Assembly (NCBI GenBank): GCA_050291465.1 | Contig: JBNKJV010000009.1 | Span: 1-64,000 of the forward strand | DNA: 64,000 nucleotides | Origin: CBFDBF01 sp050291465 | GTDB lineage: Bacteria; Pseudomonadota; Gammaproteobacteria; Chromatiales; Chromatiaceae | Direction of reading: 5' to 3' | Shown: one piece after another, positions 53,491 through 62,597 of the stretch | Numbering within the stretch: position 1 is the first letter of the stretch | Layout of the letters: every line of letters starts with the position of its first letter | The notes under the pieces: generated by a model | Seen by the model: only the letters and a program-made list of their open reading frames with translations | Told to the model about the DNA's origin: nothing | Databases searched by the model: none | Made by a program: the position numbers and the translations under genes

Positions 53491-54024
53491 CTAAATCACG
53501 CGCCTGGACGGAGTTTCCGGAGGTGCTTTCTGCCGTGCCTCCTTCTCGAGCTTTTTCCGGATGCGTTGCCGTTTCAGGCCCGAGAGATAATCCACGAACA
53601 GCTTGCCGTCGAGGTGATCGATTTCATGCTGAATGCATACCGCCAACAGACCATCCGTTTCCAGTTCGAACGGCCTGCCCTCCTTATCCAGCGCCCGCAC
53701 CTTTATCCGTTCGGCCCTGGTGACCTTGTCGAAGACACCTGGAACCGACAGACACCCCTCTTCCATCTGCTCCTCCCCTTCAGATTCCAGGATCTCCGGA
53801 TTAATCAGGCAAAGAGGACTGTCATGCTCTTCGGAAACATCGATGACAACAACCCGTTTTGCCACGTTGACCTGAGTCGCCGCCAGTCCGATGCCCGGTG
53901 CCTGATACATGGTTTCAAACATATCCTCCACCAAACGTCCGACGGTCGCATCGACCTTTTCTATCGGCTCCGCTTTGTTGCGCAGCCGTGAATCAGGGAA
54001 ATGTAGAATCTCGAGGATCGCCAT
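53491..54024 (-). CDS. def: Peptide deformylase
   Basis: A 177-residue Fe/Zn metalloenzyme removing the N-formyl group. The three motifs are GIGLAATQVNV, EGCLSVPG and QHEIDHLDGKLF. Cys of motif 2 and the HEIDH histidines bind the metal. The basic C-terminal tail (KRQRIRKKLEKEARQK) is normal. It is divergent from the LysM gene with 178 nt between. Confidence 0.96.
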   Translation of the reverse strand: MAILEILHFPDSRLRNKAEPIEKVDATVGRLVEDMFETMYQAPGIGLAATQVNVAKRVVVIDVSEEHDSPLCLINPEILESEGEEQMEEGCLSVPGVFDKVTRAERIKVRALDKEGRPFELETDGLLAVCIQHEIDHLDGKLFVDYLSGLKRQRIRKKLEKEARQKAPPETPSRRVI

Positions 54025-54202
54025 TGGGATTTCCGGAATTTGCTACCCAGATCATGTACAACGGGGAAAACTGGGTTATAGTACAAACGTAAAAAAATTC
54101 GCTAACATTATGATGATACAGGATTCTAGGTCGAAATGTCGGCTTTAATCCGAGCTTTTTCCGGACTAAACTCCAACTATTTCATGTTGCAAAGGGATCG
54201 CC

Positions 54203-55240
54203 ATGCCAAAACTTAAAACCAAGCTTGCCGGCTTTATCCTGGGCCTGATCTTCTCCGGTGCCGCCCTCGCAGCTGATCCGGTCGCCGTGAACCCGGCGCA
54301 CCCGGACCGCTACACGGTGGTTGCAGGTGATACCCTTTGGGATATCGCGGGGCGCTTTCTGCGTGATCCCTGGCGCTGGCCCGATGTCTGGTATGTCAAT
54401 CCCCAGATCGAAAACCCGCACCTGATCTATCCCGGTGACGTCATAGAGATGGCCTATGTTGACGGCAAACTGCAGCTCCGACTGCGGCGAGGCTCGGAGG
54501 TTAAACTGTCTCCCAAGGTACGGACATCGGCCCTGCAGGACGCCATACCGACAATACCGATCGATGCCATTTATCCTTTTCTCACCAGACCGTACGTGGT
54601 TGGAGAGAAGGAATTGGAGGCGGCACCTTATATCGTCGACTTCGCTGACGAACACCTGGCGGGTGGCTCCGGGCAGAACGTCTACGTGCGCTCCATTGAA
54701 ACGGAAGACAACACGAACTTCGATGTGGTTCGCCCCGGCGGACCGTACAAGGATGCCGACACGGGAGAGATCCTGGGCTACGAGGCGCTCTATATCGGCA
54801 ACACCAAGCTGCTGCGTACCGGCGATCCGGCGACCTGCCTGCTAACCAGCACAGGGCAGGAAACCCTGATCGGAGACCGTTTGCTGGTGTCAACCCAGGA
54901 CCAGCCGCTGGAGGACTTCTACCCCAAAGCCCCCGACTCGCAGATCAGGGGCAGCATCATCGCCGTCATGGACGGTGTTACCCAGATCGGCCAGTATAAC
55001 GTGGTGGTACTGGACCGTGGGGCCGATGACGGATTACAGCCGGGCGATGTACTTGCTATTGAACACCGGGGCGAGACCGTTCGCGATACCGTCACCTCCA
55101 ACCTGACGGACACAGTAAAACTCCCGGACGAGAAGGCCGGTCACCTGATGGTGTTCCGCACCTTCCCCCGGGTCAGTTTCGGACTGGTGTTGGACGCCAC
55201 TCGCGCTATCCACGTACTGGACCGCGTCAGAAATCCCTAG
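54203..55240 (+). CDS. Secreted LysM domain protein
   Basis: A 345-residue envelope protein. Signal peptide ends GAALAADP. One LysM domain (residues 34-84: YTVVAGDTLWDIAGRFLRDPWRW, NPQIENPHLIYPGDVIEM, given in blocks) binds peptidoglycan. The rest is a beta-rich domain conserved next to dprA in gammaproteobacteria (YVVGEKELEAAPYIV, VLDRGADDGLQPGDVLAI). AAAGGGA precedes the ATG. First of a run with dprA, smg, topA, purE and tsaC. Confidence 0.9.
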   Translation: MPKLKTKLAGFILGLIFSGAALAADPVAVNPAHPDRYTVVAGDTLWDIAGRFLRDPWRWPDVWYVNPQIENPHLIYPGDVIEMAYVDGKLQLRLRRGSEVKLSPKVRTSALQDAIPTIPIDAIYPFLTRPYVVGEKELEAAPYIVDFADEHLAGGSGQNVYVRSIETEDNTNFDVVRPGGPYKDADTGEILGYEALYIGNTKLLRTGDPATCLLTSTGQETLIGDRLLVSTQDQPLEDFYPKAPDSQIRGSIIAVMDGVTQIGQYNVVVLDRGADDGLQPGDVLAIEHRGETVRDTVTSNLTDTVKLPDEKAGHLMVFRTFPRVSFGLVLDATRAIHVLDRVRNP

Positions 55241-55299
55241 GGCCTGTTAATACCCTAATCCGGCGCCCAGGGACGGGCGCGGATCATTTCGAGGTGGTC

Positions 55300-56502
55300 A
55301 TGGATGATTCACCGAACACCCTTGAGCACGAAGATGAACTGCGCTACTGGCTGGCGCTGATGCGCGCACCCGGTCTGGGCGCCCTCGGGCTTGCAGCCCT
55401 GACAAACCGGGTGCCATGCCCTTCCGAACTTTTTCACTCCTCTGCCGCCCGCTTATTTGCACTGGGTATCAAGCGGCAAACGGTGGAATATCTCCGCTCC
55501 CCCTGCTGGCGAGAGATCGATGGGGACCTTGAATGGTTGCGGCAGCCGGACAACCACCTGATCACTCTGCAAGACCCCCGTTACCCGACACTGCTGAAAG
55601 AGATCCATGATCCACCCCCGGCGCTCTTTCTTCACGGCGATCCGCAGTCACTTATCACCCCCCAGCTGGCGATGGTGGGATCCCGCAATCCCACCCCGTC
55701 AGGAAGAGAGAACGCGCACAACTTCGCAGCGCATATGGCGGCTGCCGGTCTCACCATAACCAGCGGCCTCGCCGTAGGTATTGACGGCGCCTCCCACGAA
55801 GGGGCGCTGGATGCCGGCGGATCCACCATCGCCGTGACCGGAACCGGACTTGATCGTGTCTACCCGGCCCGGCAGCGTCAACTGGCCCACCGCATCGCGG
55901 AACAGGGCGCCCTGGTCTCGGAACTACCACCGGGGACTCCGCCCCGGAAAGGGAATTTTCCCCGCCGCAACCGTATTATCAGCGGTCTGAGCGTCGGCAC
56001 CCTGGTGCTGGAGGCGGCCCGCCAAAGCGGCTCCCTCATCACCGCCCGGCTGGCTGCGGAACAGGGACGGGAGGTCTTCGCCATCCCCGGTTCCATCCAC
56101 AATCCCCTGGCCCGCGGTTGCCACGCCCTGATTCGCCAGGGTGCCAAACTGGTGGAAACGGCCGGTGACGTCATGGAGGAACTGGCCTCCCTGCTTGGCG
56201 GTTTTGCGCCTGTCCCGGTACCCTGCTCAAAGGAAAATCCCCCACCCGGACCGGAAAAAGAGCACCTTTTCCTCCTTAAATGCATGGGTTTTGACCCGGT
56301 GACGGCGGACCAATTGATTGTGCGCAGCGGATTGACCGCGGATGCGGTTTCCTCCATGCTGCTCTTGCTTGAGCTGGAAGGTTATGTATCATCTGCGCCC
56401 GGCGGCCTTTTTTGCCGCGCCAGTAAAGCCGAATTGATTTACCCCTCACTGACAGCAGCCCCTGAGGGTGGCAACAAAGCCTGCTACAAGGACCCATCAT
56501 GA
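55300..56502 (+). CDS. dprA: DNA-processing protein DprA
   Basis: A 400-residue DprA/Smf protein that loads RecA on incoming single-stranded DNA. Start ATG 55300 is preferred over GTG 55294 because GAGGTGG then serves as ribosome site. N-terminal SAM-like domain, Rossmann core with SGLAVGIDGASHEGAL and KGNFPRRNRIISGLSVGTLVLEA, and a C-terminal winged helix (MGFDPVTADQLIVRSGL). Together with comM it is compatible with natural transformation, but other competence genes are not in the window. Overlaps smg by 4 nt. Confidence 0.94.
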   Translation: MDDSPNTLEHEDELRYWLALMRAPGLGALGLAALTNRVPCPSELFHSSAARLFALGIKRQTVEYLRSPCWREIDGDLEWLRQPDNHLITLQDPRYPTLLKEIHDPPPALFLHGDPQSLITPQLAMVGSRNPTPSGRENAHNFAAHMAAAGLTITSGLAVGIDGASHEGALDAGGSTIAVTGTGLDRVYPARQRQLAHRIAEQGALVSELPPGTPPRKGNFPRRNRIISGLSVGTLVLEAARQSGSLITARLAAEQGREVFAIPGSIHNPLARGCHALIRQGAKLVETAGDVMEELASLLGGFAPVPVPCSKENPPPGPEKEHLFLLKCMGFDPVTADQLIVRSGLTADAVSSMLLLLELEGYVSSAPGGLFCRASKAELIYPSLTAAPEGGNKACYKDPS

Positions 56503-56975
56503 ATGAAAATGTCGTCGACATCCTGATTTATCTCTACGAAAACTACATGGACAGTGAACAGCAATCCCCTTCCAATCAGGCTGAGCTTCATGACGAACTG
56601 GTACAGGCAGGTTTTCCCGAAAGAGAAATCGACAAGGCCTTTCTTTGGCTTGATGAATTGGCATCACACCAAAGTTCTCAAGATTTTCGCCCAAACGCCG
56701 ATCCATCATTTCGCGTATACACGGAACAGGAGATCCAGCGTCTGGATTCCGATTGCCGCGGTCTGCTTCTGTTCCTGGAGCAGAACAACATCCTTGATCA
56801 GGCAAGCCGGGAGCTGGTAATCGAACGGGCCATCGCCCTGGAAAATATTCACATCGGCGTCGAAGAGTTGAAATGGATCGTTCTGATGGTGTTGATGAAC
56901 CAACCCGGACAGGAGAGTGCTTACGCACAGATGGAAGACCTGATTTACAACGAGCAGCCCCTTTATCTTCACTGA
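56499..56975 (+). CDS. smg: Smg family protein (DUF494)
   Basis: A 158-residue cytoplasmic protein of the Smg/DUF494 family, beginning VVDILIYLYENYMDSE, with RVYTEQEIQRLDSDCRGLLLFLEQNNILD and LENIHIGVEELKWIVLMVLMNQP blocks (shown in part). The overlap ATGA with dprA means translational coupling. Function in relatives is unclear; it travels with dprA and topA in gammaproteobacteria. Confidence 0.92.
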   Translation: MNENVVDILIYLYENYMDSEQQSPSNQAELHDELVQAGFPEREIDKAFLWLDELASHQSSQDFRPNADPSFRVYTEQEIQRLDSDCRGLLLFLEQNNILDQASRELVIERAIALENIHIGVEELKWIVLMVLMNQPGQESAYAQMEDLIYNEQPLYLH

Positions 56976-57003
56976 TCTTTTCGGAACCCCCGCAATATCG
57001 CCA

Positions 57004-59283
57004 ATGAATCTGGTTATCGTCGAGTCCCCCGCCAAAGCCAAAACCATCAAGAAATACCTTGGCAAGGATTTTGAGGTTCTCGCCTCTTATGGTCACGTGC
57101 GGGACCTTGTTCCAAAGGCGGGCGCAGTTGACCCGGACAACGACTTTGCAATGCGATACCAGGCGATCGAGAGAAACGATCGTCATGTCCAGGCTATCGC
57201 CAAGACCCTGAAAAAGGCGGATGCGCTCTATCTCGCAACCGACCCCGACCGTGAAGGTGAAGCCATCTCCTGGCACCTTTACGAATTGCTTGAAAACGGC
57301 GACTACCTGAAAGACAAGGCGGTACACCGCGTAGTCTTCAATGAGATAACTAAAAAAGCGATTCAGGAGGCGGTTGCACACCCCCGGGAACTCTCCATGG
57401 ATCTGGTCAACGCCCAACAGGCGCGGCGGGCACTGGATTACCTGGTGGGGTTTAATCTTTCCCCTCTGCTTTGGAAAAAGGTTCGACGTGGCCTCTCCGC
57501 GGGACGAGTCCAAAGCCCCGCCCTGCGCATGATTGTAGAACGGGAAGAGGAGATCGAGGCCTTCCAGTCCCGGGAATACTGGACCATCGAGGCCGATCTG
57601 AACAAAGACGGCCAGGATTTCAGCGCTAAACTGGCTCTGCTCCAGGGAGAAAAACTGGAACAGTTCAGTATCACTGACGGGGAGCATGCGGCAAACGCGG
57701 AACGCCTGCTGCTGGACGCTGCAAAGGGCGGCCTGTTGGTAGCAAAGGTTCAGAAGAAGCAGCGCAAACGCAACCCCGCCGCCCCCTTCACTACCTCCAC
57801 CCTGCAGCAGGAAGCGGCTCGCAAGCTCGGCTTTACCGCGCAACGCACCATGCGCACCGCCCAACAGCTGTATGAGGGCATCGACACCGGGGCCGGGGCC
57901 GTAGGCCTTATCACCTACATGCGTACCGATTCGGTTCATCTTGCGGATGAAGCCCTGAATGAACTGCGTGCATTCATCAGCACACGCTTCGGGGAGGACA
58001 ACCTGCCGCAGCAACCGCGCCATTTCAAAACCAAGGCAAAGAACGCCCAGGAAGCCCACGAGGCGATTCGCCCCACTTCCGCTCACCGCATGCCGGAAGA
58101 AGTGAAGCAGTACCTCAGCAAGGATCAGTATCGGCTGTACGAGTTGATCTGGAAACGCGCCGTCGCCTGCCAGATGATTCATGCCACACTCGACACCGTA
58201 GCTGCGGACCTCAGTTGCGGAGAAGACAATATTTTCCGGGCAAACGGCTCCACCGTTGCCAATCCCGGGTTCATGGCGGTCTACATGGAGAGCGTGGACG
58301 ATGCCAAAGCGGGGGATAATGATGAAAAGATGCTCCCGCCCCTGCAGGAAGGGGAAACCGTGGCGCTCAAGGCCATACGTCCGGAGCAACATTTCACTGA
58401 GCCGCCGCCCCGTTACAGCGAGGCGAGCCTGGTCAAGGCCCTGGAGGAGTACGGCATCGGCCGCCCCTCGACCTACGCTTCCATCATCTCCACCCTGCAG
58501 GATCGTGAATATGTAGAGATGGAGAAAAAGCGATTCCACCCGACGGACGTGGGCCGGGTGGTGAACAAGTTCCTGACCCGCTACTTCACCCGCTATGTCG
58601 ACTATGGGTTCACCGCCAGCCTGGAAGATGAGCTGGACGCGGTCTCCCGGGGCGAAGAGGAGTGGATACCGCTGCTCAGCAACTTCTGGCGCCCGTTCAA
58701 GGAGCTGATCGATTACACCCAGGAAAATGTAAAACGTAGTGACGTCACCCACGAAGCACTGGACGAGCAATGTCCCAAATGCGGAAGTCAGCTCTCTATC
58801 CGCCTTGGTCGTCACGGTCGTTTCGTGGGCTGCACCAACTATCCGGAGTGCGACTATACACGTGACCTGAACAGCGAAAACGGGGAGCCGGAAAAGCCGG
58901 AGATCGTGGAGGGGCGGAAATGCCCGGACTGCGGGTCCGATCTGGTAATCAAACGCAGCAAATACGGCAAATTCATAGGTTGCTCCTCCTACCCTGATTG
59001 CCGTCACATCGAGCCCCTGGAAAAACCGGAAGATACCGGTGTTACCTGCCCGAAATGTGCCAGCGGCACCCTGCTGAAACGCAAGTCCAGACGCGGGAAG
59101 ATCTTCTATTCCTGCTCCACCTACCCGGACTGCGACTATGCCATCTGGAATGAGCCGGTGGCGGAGCCCTGCCCCAGTTGTGACTGGCCGATACTCACCA
59201 TCAAGACCACGAAACGCAAGGGAACCGAAAAGATCTGCCCGCAGCAGGAGTGCTCCTTCGCCGAAAAGGTGGAAGAGCATTAG
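57004..59283 (+). CDS. topA: DNA topoisomerase I
   Basis: A 759-residue type IA topoisomerase that relaxes negative supercoils. Toprim domain starts NLVIVESPAKAKTIKKYLG. DPDREGEAISWHL gives metal-binding residues, and the catalytic tyrosine lies in GLITYMRTDS (near 307). Four C-terminal C4-type zinc motifs follow: CPKCGSQLSI..CTNYPEC, CPDCGSDLVI..CSSYPDC, CPKCASGTLL..CSTYPDC and CPSCDWPILT..CPQQEC. Length lies within the normal range. Confidence 0.97.
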   Translation: MNLVIVESPAKAKTIKKYLGKDFEVLASYGHVRDLVPKAGAVDPDNDFAMRYQAIERNDRHVQAIAKTLKKADALYLATDPDREGEAISWHLYELLENGDYLKDKAVHRVVFNEITKKAIQEAVAHPRELSMDLVNAQQARRALDYLVGFNLSPLLWKKVRRGLSAGRVQSPALRMIVEREEEIEAFQSREYWTIEADLNKDGQDFSAKLALLQGEKLEQFSITDGEHAANAERLLLDAAKGGLLVAKVQKKQRKRNPAAPFTTSTLQQEAARKLGFTAQRTMRTAQQLYEGIDTGAGAVGLITYMRTDSVHLADEALNELRAFISTRFGEDNLPQQPRHFKTKAKNAQEAHEAIRPTSAHRMPEEVKQYLSKDQYRLYELIWKRAVACQMIHATLDTVAADLSCGEDNIFRANGSTVANPGFMAVYMESVDDAKAGDNDEKMLPPLQEGETVALKAIRPEQHFTEPPPRYSEASLVKALEEYGIGRPSTYASIISTLQDREYVEMEKKRFHPTDVGRVVNKFLTRYFTRYVDYGFTASLEDELDAVSRGEEEWIPLLSNFWRPFKELIDYTQENVKRSDVTHEALDEQCPKCGSQLSIRLGRHGRFVGCTNYPECDYTRDLNSENGEPEKPEIVEGRKCPDCGSDLVIKRSKYGKFIGCSSYPDCRHIEPLEKPEDTGVTCPKCASGTLLKRKSRRGKIFYSCSTYPDCDYAIWNEPVAEPCPSCDWPILTIKTTKRKGTEKICPQQECSFAEKVEEH

Positions 59284-59380
59284 GGGAAGTAAACCCAGAA
59301 CATTTCCATTGCACGGTAGCCTGGGGGCGGAAAATCCGGTATCTTCCCCCCCTCCCCAACCAGACAGAGAGCGGTGAAAC

Positions 59381-59887
59381 ATGAGTAAACCCTTTGTCGC
59401 CGTGTTAATGGGTTCGGATTCGGATCTGCCGGTACTGCAATCCACCATGGACGTGCTCAAGACGCTGGATATTCCGTTCGAGGCGAAGATCACCTCCGCC
59501 CACCGCACACCCGATATAACCCACGCCTATGTAAGGGATGCCGACCAACGAGGCTGTTGCGTCTTCATTGCGGCCGCCGGACTGGCGGCGCACCTGGCCG
59601 GCGCGGTCTCCGCCGCCACCCTGAAGCCGGTGATCGGTATCCCGCTGGATAACGGTCCGCTGCAGGGCATGGATTCCCTTCTTTCCACGGTCCAGATGCC
59701 CGGTGGCATTCCGGTGGCCACCGTCGCCATCGGCAAGGCCGGTGCCAAGAATGCCGCCTATCTCGCAGCCCAGATCATGGCCCTTTCCGATCCGCAACTG
59801 GCGGAACGTATCCGCAAGGAGCGCCAGACCAATGCGGACGGAGTGGCGGCAAAGGATGCCAAGCTTCAAACGGAGTTGGCGGGGTAA
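59381..59887 (+). CDS. purE: 5-(carboxyamino)imidazole ribonucleotide mutase
   Basis: A 168-residue octameric enzyme of purine synthesis, class I PurE (N5-CAIR to CAIR). GSDSDLPVLQ binds phosphate and SAHRTPD holds the catalytic His, then AAAGLAAHLAG and PVIGIPLDNG (substrate loop) and GAKNAAYLAAQ. A purK partner is not visible in the window. Tight spacing to tsaC (5 nt). Confidence 0.96.
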   Translation: MSKPFVAVLMGSDSDLPVLQSTMDVLKTLDIPFEAKITSAHRTPDITHAYVRDADQRGCCVFIAAAGLAAHLAGAVSAATLKPVIGIPLDNGPLQGMDSLLSTVQMPGGIPVATVAIGKAGAKNAAYLAAQIMALSDPQLAERIRKERQTNADGVAAKDAKLQTELAG

Positions 59888-59892
59888 CGAAG

Positions 59893-60474
59893 GTGTGTGA
59901 GGACGGAAGTGTTTCACCACTTCCCCTCTGGCGGCTGCGTGAGGCCGCCCGTTGTTTTCATCAAGGCGGCATCCTCGCCTACCCCACGGAAGCGGTATAC
60001 GGTCTGGGGTGCGATCCTCGCGACTGGTTCGCCGTGGAACGCATCCTGGCGCTCAAGAAACGCGCGGAAGAAAAAGGATTGATCCTTATTGCGGCGGACT
60101 TCGAACAGCTTCTGCCCTTTGTACAGCCCCTCCCCGACCACAAGATGCGGAACCCCCTGGCGAGTTGGCCGGGCCCCTCCACCTGGCTGCTGCCCGCCGC
60201 GTCCGACCTGCCCCCCTGGCTTTGCGGCAGACACGCCACCATTGCGGTACGTGTCACGGCGCATCCGATAGCGGCTGCCCTCTGCCGCGCGTGCGGTTCG
60301 CCGCTGATCTCCACCAGCGCCAATATAGAAGGCCAACCACCCGCTCGCAGCGCTCTGCAGGTACGCACCCGGTTCGGCGACCGGATCGATTGCATCCTGC
60401 ACGGTGACGTGGGGCAGCTATCCAGACCGACGGTTATCCGCGATGCCGCCAGCGGTGAGATTGTCCGTTATTGA
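59893..60474 (+). CDS. tsaC: L-threonylcarbamoyladenylate synthase (Sua5/YciO/YrdC family)
   Basis: A 193-residue enzyme making threonylcarbamoyl-AMP for tRNA t6A37. Start GTG 59893 with GAAGG-like upstream. GILAYPTEAVYGLGCDP gives the nucleotide-binding KxR-type pocket region, then FIL-type LALKKRAEEKGLILIAAD, GPSTWLLPA, TIAVRVTAHP and ISTSANIEGQP. This is the short TsaC form. It ends the operon started by the LysM gene. Confidence 0.93.
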   Translation: MCEDGSVSPLPLWRLREAARCFHQGGILAYPTEAVYGLGCDPRDWFAVERILALKKRAEEKGLILIAADFEQLLPFVQPLPDHKMRNPLASWPGPSTWLLPAASDLPPWLCGRHATIAVRVTAHPIAAALCRACGSPLISTSANIEGQPPARSALQVRTRFGDRIDCILHGDVGQLSRPTVIRDAASGEIVRY

Positions 60475-60654
60475 ATGTTGTGGAATCGCTGATCAAGTCC
60501 TTGTTGGCTTCCCCCGCCTTTGGCCTTAACATTGTTCGGACCGGGCAGTCCCCGGCCTGTCTCGCCGAAGTGGATTGATCGACCCACAGTCAGACAGTGC
60601 CATCACGCCTTCTATTCCAGGACACTACATCCAACCTACGGGTCAACTTTAAAT

Positions 60655-61224
60655 ATGGGAAATTTCACAAGCCCTCTTTGCGACGCCGCCCAGAGCCTGC
60701 TGCTGGTAATCGATATCCAGGAGCGACTAACCACCGCAATGTCTGCGCCGAGCCGGGAGGGGGTATTGAAAAACACCTCGCTTCTGCTCCAGGGCGCCTC
60801 CTTACTCCAGGTCCCGGTGGTAGGAACCGAGCAATATCCCAAAGGCCTGGGACCGACGGAGGGAGTGTTGCTGGAACAGATGCCGTCGACAGCCAAGCAT
60901 TTTGAGAAAACCAGTTTTTCCTGCTGCAGCACGGCAGGGTTCTGCGAAACCGGGCTGGACCCGGAACGAAAGCAGATAGTCATCGCCGGCATGGAGACCC
61001 ATGTCTGCGTACTCCAGACAGCACTCGATTTGCAGCAACGCGGATATCAGGTGTTCGTGGTGGCGGACGCGGTCTGTTCCCGCTCCGAGGAGAACCGCAG
61101 TAACGCCCTGGCGCGGATGTACAAAAGCGATATCGTAATCACCAATACCGAATCGGTGCTGTTCGAGTGGCTCAGGGATGCGGGGCACGAACAGTTCCGG
61201 ACCATCTCCCGAATGCTGCGTTGA
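60655..61224 (+). CDS. Isochorismatase-family hydrolase
   Basis: A 189-residue cysteine hydrolase starting MGNFTSPLCDAAQSLL at 60655. Catalytic triad Asp in LLVIDIQERL, Lys in AKHFEKTSF and Cys in METHVCVLQTALDL. The VVADAVCSRSEENRSNAL segment is a hallmark of the YcaC-like group. The open frame extends 45 codons upstream without any family match, so it was cut. Substrate unknown. Confidence 0.88.
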   Translation: MGNFTSPLCDAAQSLLLVIDIQERLTTAMSAPSREGVLKNTSLLLQGASLLQVPVVGTEQYPKGLGPTEGVLLEQMPSTAKHFEKTSFSCCSTAGFCETGLDPERKQIVIAGMETHVCVLQTALDLQQRGYQVFVVADAVCSRSEENRSNALARMYKSDIVITNTESVLFEWLRDAGHEQFRTISRMLR

Positions 61225-61407
61225 CCCGCGCACTGTAGGGCCGGCTGCCCACCGGAACGTTTCACCGCGGAGAACGCAGAGCTAAATTTGTCACGTAGCT
61301 ACGCAACGTGGCCTACTACTAAACCCTGGTTCCTCGTCCCTTGGCCCTGGATAGGTAGGGCAAGGCCCCACCCTGCCGCTGACAACTGATGTACCCATCC
61401 TGCGCAT
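61225..61407. other. Spacer left of the candidate sRNA
   Basis: Between the hydrolase stop and the sRNA terminator. It contains CGGAGAACGCAGAGC (61267-61282), a dispersed repeat also seen near 53395, and an imperfect inverted repeat CACGTAGCTACGCAACGTGG. No gene is supported. Confidence 0.35.
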
Positions 61408-61440
61408 AAAAAAAAGGCCCGCCTGGGGAGTAAGCGGACC
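61408..61440 (-). terminator. Intrinsic terminator on the strand opposite slyX
   Basis: Minus-strand stem GGTCCGC/GCGGGCC with loop TTACTCCCCAG and eight trailing T. The third pair is G-U on this strand but a C-A mismatch on the other, which sets the direction. Confidence 0.82.
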
Positions 61441-61560
61441 TAAGCGCCTTCATTTAGCGCAGGAGGAGGATCAAACCACGGACCCCGGGCACCGCCGGGG
61501 TATAATTCCCGTGTTTACACTACTATTCGGCTAAAAGGCCGAAAACTTTAGCCATTATTT
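61408..61560 (-). ncRNA. Candidate small RNA with anti-Shine-Dalgarno segment
   Basis: A transcript read leftward from near slyX would end at the T-run 61415-61408. It can form a 7-bp stem ACCCCGG/CCGGGGT (61482-61501), then a single-stranded segment containing TCCTCCTCCT (minus strand, 61461-61470), a small GCGC/GCGC hairpin and the terminator. The wobble pairs fit only the minus strand, so orientation is supported. The 5' end and promoter are not identified, so the start coordinate is a guess. No Rfam family is recognised. Confidence 0.5.
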
Positions 61561-61605
61561 TGACTAAACAAAAAATCTTGACGACTAACAGCGGGCGGAT
61601 AGGGT

Positions 61606-61812
61606 ATGGAAGAGGAAAAGATTATCGATATTCAGAGCCGCCTGGCGTTCCAGGAAGACACCCTGCAGGAATTGAATGCGACCATCGCCCGTCAACAGCA
61701 GGAAATCAGGGATCTGAAAAAGGAGGTCGATAACCTAAAAGAAGGCCTGAGAGGTATAGCAGCGGCTATCCCGGGCAACAAGGAGGAGGATCCCCTGCCT
61801 CCGCATTACTGA
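61606..61812 (+). CDS. slyX: SlyX family protein
   Basis: A 68-residue coiled-coil protein starting MEEEKIIDIQSRLAFQEDTLQ, with heptads and a VDNLKEGLRGIAAA turn. The DPLPPHY C-terminus is conserved in SlyX. TTGACT near 61559 is a candidate -35 element. Function is unresolved in the family. Confidence 0.92.
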   Translation: MEEEKIIDIQSRLAFQEDTLQELNATIARQQQEIRDLKKEVDNLKEGLRGIAAAIPGNKEEDPLPPHY

Positions 61813-61823
61813 ATTTTGTTTTC

Positions 61824-61848
61824 GGCAGCTGCTTCTCCCGCAGCTGCC
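61824..61848. terminator. Hairpin between convergent slyX and mlaC
   Basis: Perfect 9-bp stem GGCAGCTGC/GCAGCTGCC with loop TTCTCCC, 11 nt after slyX and 4 nt from the mlaC stop. No T-run, so it probably serves both transcripts. Confidence 0.65.
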
Positions 61849-61852
61849 TGAG

Positions 61853-62533
61853 TTACCCCGCGCTGGCCGGATCCTCATCCAGCACCGCCGTTTCCACGCG
61901 CTTGCTGTTTTTGGTTTTCAGGGTTTCTATAAGGCCGTCCATACCGTGGATGCGGATCTCCTGCTGGAATTTGGTCCGATAGGTGGTTACCAGACTGACG
62001 TTTTCGATCTTGACGTTGTAGACCTTCCAGCCTCCTGATTTACTGCGATACATCCGGTAATCGACCGAAACGGGCTGCGCTCCCGGGCGCAATATCTGGG
62101 TACGTACAAAGACCTCACCGTCCCTGCTCCCCGGCTTTACCGGCAGATGGCGAATCTCCCACTCCTTGATTTCACGAAAAGCCGTGGCATAGGTGCGAAC
62201 CAGAAGCAATTTGAACTGCTCTACGAACTCCTTTTTTTGCGCGGGCTGAGCGCGCCGCCAATGTTTCCCCAGAGCCAGGCTGGAAACACGGCCGAAATCG
62301 ATATAAGGGACCAAAAGCTCGTCGGCGAGCTGATAGACATAACCCGGATCATTCTGCAGCCGCTCCCGATCTCTCTTCAGGATATCCTGAAGCTGATCGG
62401 ATATATCCTGGATTATCGCCTGGGGTTCCTCAAGCTGTTCCGCACCAACCGCTTCAGGTGCTGTAAGCACAAGACCGAACCACCCGCAAAGGGCTGTGAA
62501 TAAAAAGACTCTGGAGTTGACCTGGGCAGACAT
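61853..62533 (-). CDS. mlaC: Phospholipid-binding protein MlaC (ABC-type transport auxiliary)
   Basis: A 226-residue periplasmic lipid carrier. Signal peptide ends AVGAEQ. The Ttg2D/MlaC pattern includes LLVPYIDFGRVSSLALGKHWR (near 68, in part), FVEQFKLLLVRTYATAF and WKVYNVKIENVSLVTTYRTKF. It carries phospholipids between the outer-membrane MlaA and inner-membrane MlaFEDB. No other mla gene is next to it. AAGGA precedes the ATG by 8 nt. It ends in an acidic tail (LDEDPASAG). Confidence 0.9.
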   Translation of the reverse strand: MSAQVNSRVFLFTALCGWFGLVLTAPEAVGAEQLEEPQAIIQDISDQLQDILKRDRERLQNDPGYVYQLADELLVPYIDFGRVSSLALGKHWRRAQPAQKKEFVEQFKLLLVRTYATAFREIKEWEIRHLPVKPGSRDGEVFVRTQILRPGAQPVSVDYRMYRSKSGGWKVYNVKIENVSLVTTYRTKFQQEIRIHGMDGLIETLKTKNSKRVETAVLDEDPASAG

Positions 62534-62597
62534 AATTAAATTCCTTTTCGCTTCATAAAATACCGCCTTCTATGTAGCGTTCACCGGAGACAATGCT

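Noticed and set aside
56497..59508. 1003-codon open frame antisense to smg and topA
   Set aside because: It spans several real genes and their spacers on the other strand. Low-complexity Gly/Val-rich translation indicates a shadow.
61408..61600. 6S RNA
   Set aside because: Position next to slyX, not zapA/ygfA, and the central bubble and length of 6S RNA are not evident.
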